From an uncultured Pseudomonadota bacterium (GTDB lineage Bacteria; Myxococcota_A; UBA796; GCA-2862545), in assembly GCA_937891875.1 (NCBI GenBank), contig CALATR010001292.1, forward strand, positions 1-6,643: a stretch of 6,643 nt of DNA. The letters are read 5' to 3'. Shown here piece by piece: positions 1 through 6,130 of this stretch (the first letter of the stretch is position 1; every line of letters starts with the position of its first letter). Below the pieces are notes generated by a model, which was not told the DNA's origin, made no database searches, and saw only the letters and a program-made list of their open reading frames with translations. The position numbers and the translations under genes were made by a program.

Positions 1-2
1 AC

Positions 3-332
3 GAGATCATCGCGGCGTACTACTGGGTGCTGTCCTTCTTCGACCCCGACGGGCTGCGCTTCCACCTCGCCGCGTACATGGCCTGGGCGGTGCGGGATCG
101 GTTCTGCTCGCCCAGCAACTCGGTGGACTGGACGATCTACGCCTTGTGCCCGTCCGAGGGGGACACGCGCGACTGGAGCCTCGCGCGGCTGGAGGTGCTG
201 GACCGGGCCCAGGCGGAGGCGGTCGTCGGCTTCCTCGAGCTGATGGCCGCGGACGAGCGCGCCGACCAGCGCGTCGCCCGCGAGGGGCTCGTGTACTGGA
301 GGGCCAGGCTCGAGGCGCTGGCTCAGTCCTGA
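3..332 (+). CDS. DUF6714-like protein, C-terminal part (5' end outside window)
   Basis: The frame is open from the left edge of the window to a TGA at 330-332, and the gene must begin upstream, so only the last 109 residues are seen. They read from EIIAAYYWVLSFFDPDGLRF through a tail ending in YWRARLEALAQS. The aromatic-rich opening, with 'LSFFDPDGLRFHLAAYM', resembles the core of the DUF6714 family, a small protein family of unknown function in which a 'sF..p.G.RfyLPay' motif recurs; this assignment is from memory of the family pattern. No signal peptide or membrane segment is visible in the part present. A GTG at 27 could be mistaken for a start, but the residues before it continue the conserved-looking region, so it is internal. 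The gene faces the minus-strand secreted-protein gene and overlaps its 3' end by 10 bp, leaving no room for a separate terminator. The function is unknown. Confidence 0.68.
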   Translation, partial: EIIAAYYWVLSFFDPDGLRFHLAAYMAWAVRDRFCSPSNSVDWTIYALCPSEGDTRDWSLARLEVLDRAQAEAVVGFLELMAADERADQRVAREGLVYWRARLEALAQS

Positions 333-1132
333 GCGCCGCTGACCAGCACGATCTCTTCGGCAGCGACGCCGTCCTCGCGCTTGTCGCTCTCCCGGTCCAT
401 GATGGCGCGGACCTTCTCCCGCAGGTCGTCGCGCTGGACGAAGACCTGCACCTCTGCGGGCTCGGCGTGCACGTCCACGCACACCTGGCGGGCGGTGGTG
501 GTCTCGTGCACGTCGAGGTCCACGTCGTGGGCGCGCAGGGACAGGCGGCGGGTGGCGCGGGCGCGGCGGCTGGGACGGGCACCCTCGCGGGGCACGATCT
601 CGACGGTGGTCGCGGACTCACCGGGCTTGAGGTCGATGAAGACCAGGCGGTCGCGCTCTCGGGTGGCGACGGTGAGGTCGAGGCGCTGGTCCTGCTCGGT
701 CTGCTCGCCTTCGCCGCGGTGGCGGATGGGCGGGTGCAGCGGGGTCAGGGACAGGGGCGCGTCCCCGTCCGGCGGCAGGCTGGTGCACAGCGTCGGGTCC
801 TTCCACGTGTCGCGCAGCTCGCTGGTGGTGGCGGAGCCGTCGACGAACTGACGCTCGGTCACCCAGGCGCGGTCGTCGCCGTAGGCCCAGCCCGCGGCCC
901 GGCCCTCGTTGCGGGAGCGCTCAGGCGCCGGGATGCCGGGGATCCACCGCGTCGAGACCTGCACGGCCTGCTCGGCGCGGAGTCCCATGCGGGCCAGCGC
1001 GGACTCGACGGCCAGGTCACCGACGCGTCGACGCGCGTGGGTGTGGTCGTGCTCGGCGTCGTCGTGGTGGTGGTGCGACTCGTCACCCGAGTGCGCCCAC
1101 GACAGTGCGATGGACAGGAGGAGGGGGATCAT
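323..1132 (-). CDS. Secreted protein of unknown function with N-terminal histidine-rich cluster
   Basis: This encodes about 269 residues. The N-terminus MIPLLLSIALSWA is a short hydrophobic signal sequence with a plausible signal peptidase I site (S-W-A | H at 11-14). The mature chain would start with His and runs into a cluster of eight His among Asp/Glu (H14, H20-23, H28, H30, H32), a composition typical of Zn/Ni/Cu-binding stretches in exported proteins. The remainder has no family I recognise. It has two Cys ('TLCTSL' and 'RQVCVDV') that could form a disulfide, a 'GWAYGDDRAW' segment, and an Arg/Glu-rich, beta-like C-terminal half. I chose the ATG at 1132 because GGTGAGG lies 6 nt upstream. 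An in-frame ATG at 1153 has a weaker site but would add a basic n-region (MDRVRPP), so it cannot be excluded. The gene follows the membrane-protein gene by 72 nt on the same strand and may be co-transcribed. The signal peptide and His cluster are seen; metal binding is inferred. Confidence 0.75.
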   Translation of the reverse strand: MIPLLLSIALSWAHSGDESHHHHDDAEHDHTHARRRVGDLAVESALARMGLRAEQAVQVSTRWIPGIPAPERSRNEGRAAGWAYGDDRAWVTERQFVDGSATTSELRDTWKDPTLCTSLPPDGDAPLSLTPLHPPIRHRGEGEQTEQDQRLDLTVATRERDRLVFIDLKPGESATTVEIVPREGARPSRRARATRRLSLRAHDVDLDVHETTTARQVCVDVHAEPAEVQVFVQRDDLREKVRAIMDRESDKREDGVAAEEIVLVSGAQD

Positions 1133-1204
1133 GGGGGGCCTCACCCGGTCCATCGGATCGCCAGCACCCCCGCGTGAGCGAGGTGTAAGGCAGCCCGCTA
1201 AACC

Positions 1205-1606
1205 CTAGGGTAGAGGCGGGATGTCGGTGTCCATCGGCACGAAGGAGGGCCGGGCGAGCTCGATGAGCCAGGTCCAGAACGTGCCGTACCAGCCGAAGCA
1301 GAGGAGGAAGCCCTGGACGAAGAACAGGGCGAGCACGAGCATCAGGCCGGCCCACACCAGGCGTCGCAGGAGGACCAGCTGGGGGCGGTGCTCGAGGGCC
1401 AGGTAGCCGGCGTCGACCCGGTCCAGCTCCTTCTCGACCAGCGCCCAGGACACCAGCGTGATCAGCCCCCCGGGGACGGCGGTGCAGGCCATGCCGAGCA
1501 CGGTGAGCACCACGCCGGTGGTCAGCACGGCGATGATCCGGGTGGTCTTGGGGCGCGCCTGGCGGCCGCCATCGCCGAACAGCTCGTCGACCTCGGTCTC
1601 GCTCAT
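1205..1606 (-). CDS. Small membrane protein, translationally coupled to plsB
   Basis: This is a 133-residue protein with an acidic, presumably cytoplasmic N-terminus (MSETEVDELFGDGG) and two hydrophobic stretches. The first, about residues 24-57, contains a small-residue/Pro break (TAVPGG) and may form two short membrane helices. The second, about 83-104, is a clear transmembrane helix followed by an aromatic-rich edge (FGWYGTFWTW). Between them is a charged loop (VEKELDRVDAGYLALEHRPQ). No catalytic motif and no family I can name. The ATG (1606-1604) overlaps the TGA of plsB (1605-1603) as ATGA, and a GGGGGA run inside plsB lies 3 nt upstream, so it is probably translated by reinitiation after plsB. 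Coupling to an inner-membrane acyltransferase suggests, but does not show, a role linked to PlsB or the membrane. It ends in TAG at 1207-1205 within a perfect 10-bp palindrome. Confidence 0.77.
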   Translation of the reverse strand: MSETEVDELFGDGGRQARPKTTRIIAVLTTGVVLTVLGMACTAVPGGLITLVSWALVEKELDRVDAGYLALEHRPQLVLLRRLVWAGLMLVLALFFVQGFLLCFGWYGTFWTWLIELARPSFVPMDTDIPPLP

Positions 1607-4143
1607 CGGTCCCCCGCCGCTGCGTCCCCGATGCCGAGCAGCGTCACGAGTCGGGCCTCGAGGGCACGGCAGGCGGCGTCATCCGCATTCAGCCGTCCCT
1701 CGGGAGCCGCCAGCCAGCCGTCCTGCAAGCCCACCTTCACCGCGTTCTCCAGGGTCACCAACGACAAGGCCTCCGGTCGCGAGAGCATGCCCTCGGCCAC
1801 CAGTCGATCCTGCTGGCGCTGCACGCTCCGTACCCAGTCCTTGCGCCCTGGACCCGTTCCGTCCAGGCCAGGTGCGAGGTTCGAGACGATCCGGTACGCC
1901 TCGAGGAAGGGGCGGAAGAGCGCCCAGATCTCGCCCATGCGCTCGGGGTCGCGGACCTGGAAGCCCCCGTCGACCTCGGCCATGGCCCCGTGCTGGACGA
2001 GGTCGGACAGGCCGCGGCGCGCCAGCTCCGCCCCGTCGCGGTGGGGGTTGAGGGACAGCTCCTGCCGCCACAGATCCGCGAGCCAGCCGAGCTCGCCGGC
2101 GAGGCCGTCTGCGGTCACGACCTCGTGGGGGCGGGCTCGGACCACGCAGGAGACGAGGCCGGCGTGGCGGAACGGGTGCAGGCCCTGGTTCTTGTAGAAG
2201 TCGAGCTGCAGACGCTTGCCCAGCCGGACCGCCCAGACGCGCTCGGGCTCGCCGGGGAAGTGCTCGAGCACGCGCTGGCCGGCGAGGCGGTCCAGGGTGA
2301 GGCGTACGGCCTCGTCGAGACGGGTGAGGGTCGTGGCCTCGGGAACGCCATGACGATGGGTGAACGCCTGGAACCGCTGGATGCGAGCCATCAGGTCGCG
2401 GTGGGTGATCCCGCGGCGATCGTGGGCGAGCAGGGCGAGGGCGACCAGCGTCGTGGGCAGCAGCACGGTGGCGTCGCCGATCCGCTGCATGATGACCTTG
2501 GCGGTGTCGTGCAGCACGACCTTGTGCTCGCTGGCGGGGCGGTCGAGCCAGGCCTCCCCGGCGGACGCGGCGTCTACCAGCGAGGAGACGGCGACGGGCT
2601 CCCCGACCCGAAGGTAGACCCGACCCAGGCGGCGGCCGAAGACGCTGGTCGCCTTCATCGCCTCCCCGAGGTCCTCCTTGCGCTTGTTCTTGCCGCCCAG
2701 CTCCCGGAGGTAGGAGCCCTGCTCGGCGACCTGCTCGTAGGCGAGGGCGACCGGCAGCAGGGTGACCTCCTTGCCCGTCGGGCGCAGGGCCGCAGCGTCG
2801 AAGATCATGCCCAGGACTCCGACCTTGGGCGGCAGGAGCTTGCCCGACCGGGTGCGTCCGCCCTCCAGGTAGAACTCGATGGGCACGCCGTGGTGGACGA
2901 GCTCGCGGAGGTAGCGGGCGAAGATCCGCGGGTGCAGGTGCTCTCCCTCGAAGCTGCGCTTGATGAAGAAGCCGCCGCAGCTGCGCAGGAAGAAGGACAC
3001 CACCGGGATCGCCAGGTTCTCGCCCGCGACCACGTGGGGCAGGATCAGCTTGTTCCGGTAGAAGACCCAGGCCAGCAGGATGTAGTCGAGGTGGGACTTG
3101 TGGCTGGGCAGGATGATCGCCGAGCCCTGGCGCATGGCCTCGCGGATGCGCTCCATGTCCTCTTCGGGAGCGTCGACGCCGCTGTAGACGATGGTCCACA
3201 GGGGGCGCAGGGCCAGGTCCAGGATGCGGATGACCCACCAGCGCATGTGGGCGGCGATCCGGTCGTACTCGCGCTCCATCTTGCGGCGTACGGCCTCGAC
3301 CGAGGTGCCGGTCCGGCGGGACTCCTCCGCGGCGAGCTCCCGCATGGGTGGGGCGTCGAGCACGAGGTTGCGCAGATCGGCGGAGGAGGGGAGGCGGGGG
3401 CCGCGCACGACCTGGCCCTCGCGGCGCAGGTAGCGGCGCAGCAGGATGGTCAGGGTGCGGCGCCGGGCGGGCCGGTCGGGAACCCGCTGCAGGAAGCTCT
3501 GCAGGTCCACGGCCTCGCCCACCTGGACGAAGTTGTCCGAGGGGTACCAGGCGAGCTTGAACAGGCGCCACACCCACCAGACGCGGTCGGGGTCGGGGAG
3601 CACCGCGCGCAGGGCGGGGTGGGTCTGACGATCGAGGCCGCGCTGCCAGACCACCAGCACCGGCACGAGCTGGATGGGGCGGTCGAGGCTTCCCTGGGCG
3701 TCGAACAGCGCGGGGAGCGGATCGCTCGGTCGGCGCAGGAAGACCCGGTGCCACAGCGAGCGGCTGGACTCGAGGAACACGGTCAGCGGGGCGCCTGCCT
3801 GGGTGGCGCGGGCGATGAAGCCGGACTCCGCGGGGTCGGGAGGACCTCGGCGGGTGAGACGGCGCCAGGCGCGGGAGAACAGGCCGGACCAGGCGCGACC
3901 GACCGGCTCCCAGAAGAACTGGGTGACGTCCCAGGCCCAGATCGACAGCGGCAGCCCGCGGGCTGACAGCACCCGGTTGAGCGCGAGATGATCGAGGTTG
4001 TTCGCCCGGAGCAGCACATAGACGATCGGGCCGCGCTCGGCCGCCTCACGGATGCGTGCGGCGCTGGCGTCGTCCATCTGCATGCGACCGATCGGCCGGC
4101 CCAGGCCGAGAAGCCAGTGGAACCAGCCGAAGCGGCTGAGCAT
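1603..4143 (-). CDS. plsB: Glycerol-3-phosphate 1-O-acyltransferase PlsB
   Basis: PlsB transfers an acyl chain from acyl-ACP or acyl-CoA to position 1 of glycerol-3-phosphate at the inner membrane, giving lysophosphatidate, the first step of phospholipid synthesis. The 846-residue product is close to the E. coli enzyme (807 aa). All four acyltransferase blocks are present in order: HKSHLD (H348 and D353, the HX4D catalytic pair), GGFFIKRSF (390-398), FYLEGGRTRSGK (424-435, glycerol-3-phosphate binding) and LLPVALAYE (462-470). The N-terminal part shows the family's 'IVYVLLRANNLDHLALNR' segment (40-57), and the C-terminal part has DFYKNQGLHPF (648-658), like the YYRNN.LH.F of other PlsB proteins. 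I chose the ATG at 4143 because the PlsB-like sequence begins just after it; no strong ribosome-binding site precedes it, and Met21 or Met23 are alternatives. The frame happens to stay open upstream through the neighbouring genes, which is a GC-rich artefact. It lies 91 nt after the lipoprotein gene and overlaps the next gene by 4 nt. Confidence 0.94.
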   Translation of the reverse strand: MLSRFGWFHWLLGLGRPIGRMQMDDASAARIREAAERGPIVYVLLRANNLDHLALNRVLSARGLPLSIWAWDVTQFFWEPVGRAWSGLFSRAWRRLTRRGPPDPAESGFIARATQAGAPLTVFLESSRSLWHRVFLRRPSDPLPALFDAQGSLDRPIQLVPVLVVWQRGLDRQTHPALRAVLPDPDRVWWVWRLFKLAWYPSDNFVQVGEAVDLQSFLQRVPDRPARRRTLTILLRRYLRREGQVVRGPRLPSSADLRNLVLDAPPMRELAAEESRRTGTSVEAVRRKMEREYDRIAAHMRWWVIRILDLALRPLWTIVYSGVDAPEEDMERIREAMRQGSAIILPSHKSHLDYILLAWVFYRNKLILPHVVAGENLAIPVVSFFLRSCGGFFIKRSFEGEHLHPRIFARYLRELVHHGVPIEFYLEGGRTRSGKLLPPKVGVLGMIFDAAALRPTGKEVTLLPVALAYEQVAEQGSYLRELGGKNKRKEDLGEAMKATSVFGRRLGRVYLRVGEPVAVSSLVDAASAGEAWLDRPASEHKVVLHDTAKVIMQRIGDATVLLPTTLVALALLAHDRRGITHRDLMARIQRFQAFTHRHGVPEATTLTRLDEAVRLTLDRLAGQRVLEHFPGEPERVWAVRLGKRLQLDFYKNQGLHPFRHAGLVSCVVRARPHEVVTADGLAGELGWLADLWRQELSLNPHRDGAELARRGLSDLVQHGAMAEVDGGFQVRDPERMGEIWALFRPFLEAYRIVSNLAPGLDGTGPGRKDWVRSVQRQQDRLVAEGMLSRPEALSLVTLENAVKVGLQDGWLAAPEGRLNADDAACRALEARLVTLLGIGDAAAGDR

Positions 4144-4234
4144 GCCAGTGCCGTACCGTTCCGCCTCGTCGTGGAGACCCGGTGGGATCGAGCTGACGGC
4201 GCGCCTCCAGGGAGCGGGCGAGCCTAACGCGTGC

Positions 4235-4606
4235 CTAGAACGGGTCGCAGCCTTCGTCCTGGTAGCCGTCGGCGTAGGCCTCGGCGTAGCAGGCCTTGTA
4301 GCCGACGTCATAGGTGGGCTGGGCCTGATCGGGGGCGCAGTCCGGGCAGGGCTCGCCGCCTGTGATGCAGGCCAGGCGACCCTGGTCGAAGCCGTTCGTC
4401 TCACCCGCGTCGCAGCCGTCGAAGCAGGCGTTCTTCTCCTGCACCGTCCACGCGTCCCCCGCGTCGAACGCAGCCTCGGCGGCGGCATCGCACGGATGCA
4501 CCGGATCGGGGTCAGGCTCCGGCTCGACGATCGGCTCGTCGGTCGGGTCGACGGGGTCGGCAGCGGCACAGGCCGACAGCAACATGAGCAGGGCGACAAC
4601 GCGCAC
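4235..4606 (-). CDS. Small cysteine-rich lipoprotein, unknown function
   Basis: This encodes 123 residues. The N-terminus MRVVALLMLLSAC is a signal peptide ending in a lipobox (L10-S-A-C13), so Cys13 should be lipidated; Ala at +2 is not an inner-membrane retention signal by the E. coli Lol rule. A disordered Pro/Asp/Glu linker follows (about 17-38). The remainder holds eight Cys (39, 61, 65, 80, 87, 90, 106, 120), enough for four disulfides, and is marked by spaced Gly-aromatic-Asp patterns (NGFDQG, DVGYKAC, YADGYQDEGC). I do not recognise a named family. Similar Cys-plus-'GY.DG' lipoproteins occur in myxobacteria-like genomes, from general knowledge. The GTG at 4606 is preferred because GGAGG sits exactly 5 nt upstream and it gives a compact signal peptide; a GTG at 4618 in the same frame would add MEDP with a poorer site. 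It lies between the gamma-lyase gene and plsB with gaps of 82 and 91 nt. Confidence 0.78.
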   Translation of the reverse strand: MRVVALLMLLSACAAADPVDPTDEPIVEPEPDPDPVHPCDAAAEAAFDAGDAWTVQEKNACFDGCDAGETNGFDQGRLACITGGEPCPDCAPDQAQPTYDVGYKACYAEAYADGYQDEGCDPF

Positions 4607-4611
4607 GGGAT

Positions 4612-4616
4612 CCTCC
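4612..4616 (-). promoter_or_regulatory. Ribosome-binding site of the lipoprotein gene (decides the start)
   Basis: The minus strand reads GGAGG here, 5 nt before the GTG at 4606-4604. This is the strongest Shine-Dalgarno match in the window and is the main reason for choosing that GTG over the one at 4618. Immediately upstream, at 4619-4636, is a hairpin with a 6-bp stem and a 6-nt loop (CGACAG / CTGTCG) that could sit beside the site in the mRNA. Confidence 0.6.
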
Positions 4617-4618
4617 AC

Positions 4619-4636
4619 CGACAGCTTGTCCTGTCG
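4619..4636 (-). other. Small hairpin just upstream of the lipoprotein RBS
   Basis: CGACAG (4619-4624) and CTGTCG (4631-4636) are perfect inverted repeats with a 6-nt loop. On the minus strand there is no T-run after the stem, so it does not look like an intrinsic terminator. It ends 2 nt before the GGAGG and may affect access to it, or may be chance in GC-rich DNA. Confidence 0.3.
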
Positions 4637-4688
4637 TCGGCCGATCCGTCAGGTCTCGAAAGCGGGCCGAAAGGGGGCGGTGAGTGCC

Positions 4689-5870
4689 CTACTCCGGCGG
4701 CTTGATGCTGTTCGGGTCCTTCGACCGCTCGATCGCCTGCTCGAGGTCGCCGATCAGGTCGTCGATGTGCTCGATGCCGACGGACAGGCGCACGAGGCCG
4801 TCCTCGATGCCCCGGGCGCGGCGGTCGGCGGCGGGGACCGAGGCGTGGGTCATGCTCGCCGGGAGCTCGAGCAGGCTCTCCACGCCACCGAGGGACTCGG
4901 CCAGGGTGAAGATCTCGGTGAGGGCGCAGAAGCGCTCGGCGCGGGCGAGGTCTGCGTTCAGCACGAAGCTGATCATGCCGCCGAAGCCGCGCATCTGCTT
5001 GCTGGCGACCGCAAAGCCAGGATCCTGATCCCACATCGGGTAGCGGATCAGGCCGACCTCGGGGTGGGCGGACAGCCACTCCACCACCTTCATGGCGTTG
5101 TCCTGGTGGCGCTCCATGCGCACGCCCAGGGTCTTCAGCCCGCGCAGGGTCAGCCAGGTGTCCCACGGGCCGGGCACGGCGCCGACGGCGTTCTGCAGGA
5201 AGCGGAGCTGGTCGAGCAGGGCGGCGCTGCGGGTGATCAGCGCGCCACCGACCACGTCGGAGTGGCCGTTGAGGTACTTGGTCGTGCTGTGCAGCACGAT
5301 GTCCGCGCCGAGATCCAGGGGGTTCTGGAAGAAGGGCGTGGCGAACGTGTTGTCCACGACCACGAGGGCGCCGACGGCCTTGGCGCGCTCGGCCACCCGG
5401 GCGATGTCGGTGACCTTGAGCAGCGGGTTGGTCGGGCTCTCGAGCCACACGAGGGTGGTCTCGGCGTCGATGACGTCGGCCGGGTCGACCGCGGAGAGGT
5501 CTGCGTAGCGGAAGCCGTAGCCGTGGGGGCGGAACACCCGCTCGAACTGGCGGTAGGTGCCGCCGTAGACGTCATCACCGACGACGATCTTGGCTCCGGC
5601 CGGCATCATCTGCATGACGGTGGCGGTCGCGGCGAGTCCGGAGCCGAAGCACACGGCCCCGAGGCCGCCCTCCAGCGACGCGAGCGCCCGCTCCAGCGCC
5701 TCCCGGGTGGGGTTCTGGGTGCGGCTGTACTCGTAGCCGGTGTGCTTCGCCGGCCACGGCTGGGCGTAGGTCGACGTCTGGAAGATCGGCTGCATGACGG
5801 CGCCGGTGATGGGCTCGTGATGCTGGCCGCCGTGGATGGCGCGGGTGTTGAGGTGCTTGTCGTTCGACAT
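4689..5870 (-). CDS. Cys/Met-metabolism PLP enzyme, probably cystathionine gamma-lyase (or gamma-synthase)
   Basis: This 393-residue enzyme has the length of the cystathionine gamma-synthase/gamma-lyase family (E. coli MetB is 386). Family signatures are complete: YEYSRTQNPTR (46-56, cofactor phosphate contacts from the neighbouring subunit), GSGLAA (76-81), Asp173 in VVDNTFATP (binds the pyridine nitrogen), the PLP Schiff-base lysine K198 in HSTTKYLNGHSD, and SLGGVESLLELPASMTH (326-342). Such enzymes are cytosolic tetramers. Sequence alone does not separate the lyase (cystathionine to cysteine, 2-oxobutyrate and ammonia) from the synthase; the cystathionine beta-synthase gene directly upstream favours the lyase and a reverse transsulfuration role. 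The ATG at 5870 is chosen because the family N-terminus (HLNTRAIHGGQ) starts there, with GGA 7 nt upstream. The frame is open back to 5999, but that extension only translates the heptamer repeat. The upstream gap is the 298-bp repeat-bearing region. Confidence 0.93.
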   Translation of the reverse strand: MSNDKHLNTRAIHGGQHHEPITGAVMQPIFQTSTYAQPWPAKHTGYEYSRTQNPTREALERALASLEGGLGAVCFGSGLAATATVMQMMPAGAKIVVGDDVYGGTYRQFERVFRPHGYGFRYADLSAVDPADVIDAETTLVWLESPTNPLLKVTDIARVAERAKAVGALVVVDNTFATPFFQNPLDLGADIVLHSTTKYLNGHSDVVGGALITRSAALLDQLRFLQNAVGAVPGPWDTWLTLRGLKTLGVRMERHQDNAMKVVEWLSAHPEVGLIRYPMWDQDPGFAVASKQMRGFGGMISFVLNADLARAERFCALTEIFTLAESLGGVESLLELPASMTHASVPAADRRARGIEDGLVRLSVGIEHIDDLIGDLEQAIERSKDPNSIKPPE

Positions 5871-5956
5871 GGGGCTGTCCGTGGCGAGTTTCGAGGCGTG
5901 CGAAGTGGTCGAGTGGGGCGAGTCTGGTGGCGGGGCGGCATTGGTGGCGGGCCGGT

Positions 5957-5986
5957 CCCCAGTCCCCAGTCTCCAGTCTCCAGTCT
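5957..5986 (+). repeat. Heptamer tandem array, left arm (CYCCAGT x4)
   Basis: There are four consecutive 7-nt units on the plus strand: CCCCAGT at 5957 and 5964, then CTCCAGT at 5971 and 5978, followed by a partial CT. It is preceded by GGCGGGCCGGT (5946-5956), which is mirrored beyond the other array. The units differ only at the second base (C or T). Together with the array at 6074-6101 it forms the left arm of a 39-nt inverted repeat. Confidence 0.93.
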
Positions 5987-6073
5987 TGCGCGTCTGCATA
6001 GCGCAGCGTCACCAATCCGCAGGCGGGACGTCGCTATGTCCTGGTTCAAACGCCTCTTTTCTGTCCTCCGCCC

Positions 6074-6107
6074 ACTGGGGACTGGAGACTGGAGACTGGA
6101 GACCGGG
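6074..6107 (-). repeat. Heptamer tandem array, right arm (ACTGGRG x4, inverted)
   Basis: There are four consecutive units on the plus strand, ACTGGGG at 6074 and ACTGGAG at 6081, 6088 and 6095, then a degenerate ACCGGG. These are reverse complements of the units in the left arm. Positions 6074-6112 pair with 5946-5984 at 35 of 39 positions. In the minus-strand (cbs to gamma-lyase) RNA two of the four mismatches become G-U pairs. Confidence 0.93.
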
Positions 6108-6111
6108 CCGC

Positions 6112-6130
6112 CACTTCCTCGATGGAAGTG
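6112..6130 (-). other. Perfect hairpin downstream of cbs, possible weak terminator or RNA-stability structure
   Basis: CACTTCC (6112-6118) and GGAAGTG (6124-6130) form a 7-bp stem with a 5-nt loop, starting 39 nt beyond the cbs stop in the direction of transcription. There is no T-run after it on the minus strand, so it does not meet the usual intrinsic-terminator pattern. It abuts the outer end of the right repeat arm. Confidence 0.45.

Larger units (their letters stand above)
5946..6112. repeat. Compound inverted-repeat element: 39-nt arms around an 89-nt core
   Basis: Arms 5946-5984 and 6074-6112 are inverted copies with 35/39 identity, built from a GC-rich head plus four heptamers each. 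The 89-nt core contains CATAGCG (5997-6003) and CGCTATG (6032-6038), a perfect 7-bp inverted repeat nested inside. The core includes a comparatively T-rich stretch (about 6041-6065), unlike its surroundings. The architecture fits a non-coding dispersed intergenic repeat or a MITE-like element, but no target-site duplication is obvious at the edges and only one copy lies in this window. Confidence 0.75.

Noticed and set aside
146..1177. A 343-codon plus-strand frame opposite the secreted-protein gene, and other frames there.
   Set aside because: Composition is G/A/V/R-rich without domains, while the minus-strand frame gives a signal peptide, a His cluster and normal residue use.
1990..3966. 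A 658-codon plus-strand open frame opposite plsB.
   Set aside because: Its translation is a low-complexity mix of G, A, E, V, Q, D and L with no recognisable motif, and it mirrors the third-position bias of plsB on the other strand.
4607..4688. Intrinsic terminator after the gamma-lyase gene.
   Set aside because: The only stem there (4619-4636) lacks a following T-run on the minus strand.
4144..5448. Upstream continuation of the plsB frame, which stays open for a further 1.3 kb and could suggest a giant fusion protein.
   Set aside because: The extra sequence is Pro/Arg/Ala-rich, runs antisense-like out of frame through the lipoprotein and gamma-lyase genes, and PlsB homology starts just after 4143. 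Long open frames are expected in such GC-rich DNA.
5871..5999. N-terminal extension of the gamma-lyase to an ATG at 5999.
   Set aside because: The added residues translate the heptamer array (KTGDWRLGTGD) and the family N-terminus begins at 5870.
5985..6073. Minus-strand promoter for the gamma-lyase gene, suggested by TTGAAC at 6049-6044.
   Set aside because: No acceptable -10 hexamer lies at 16-18 nt spacing.
5957..6107. CRISPR-like repeat pattern.
   Set aside because: Units are contiguous 7-mers without spacers and the two arrays are inverted relative to each other; no cas genes are present.
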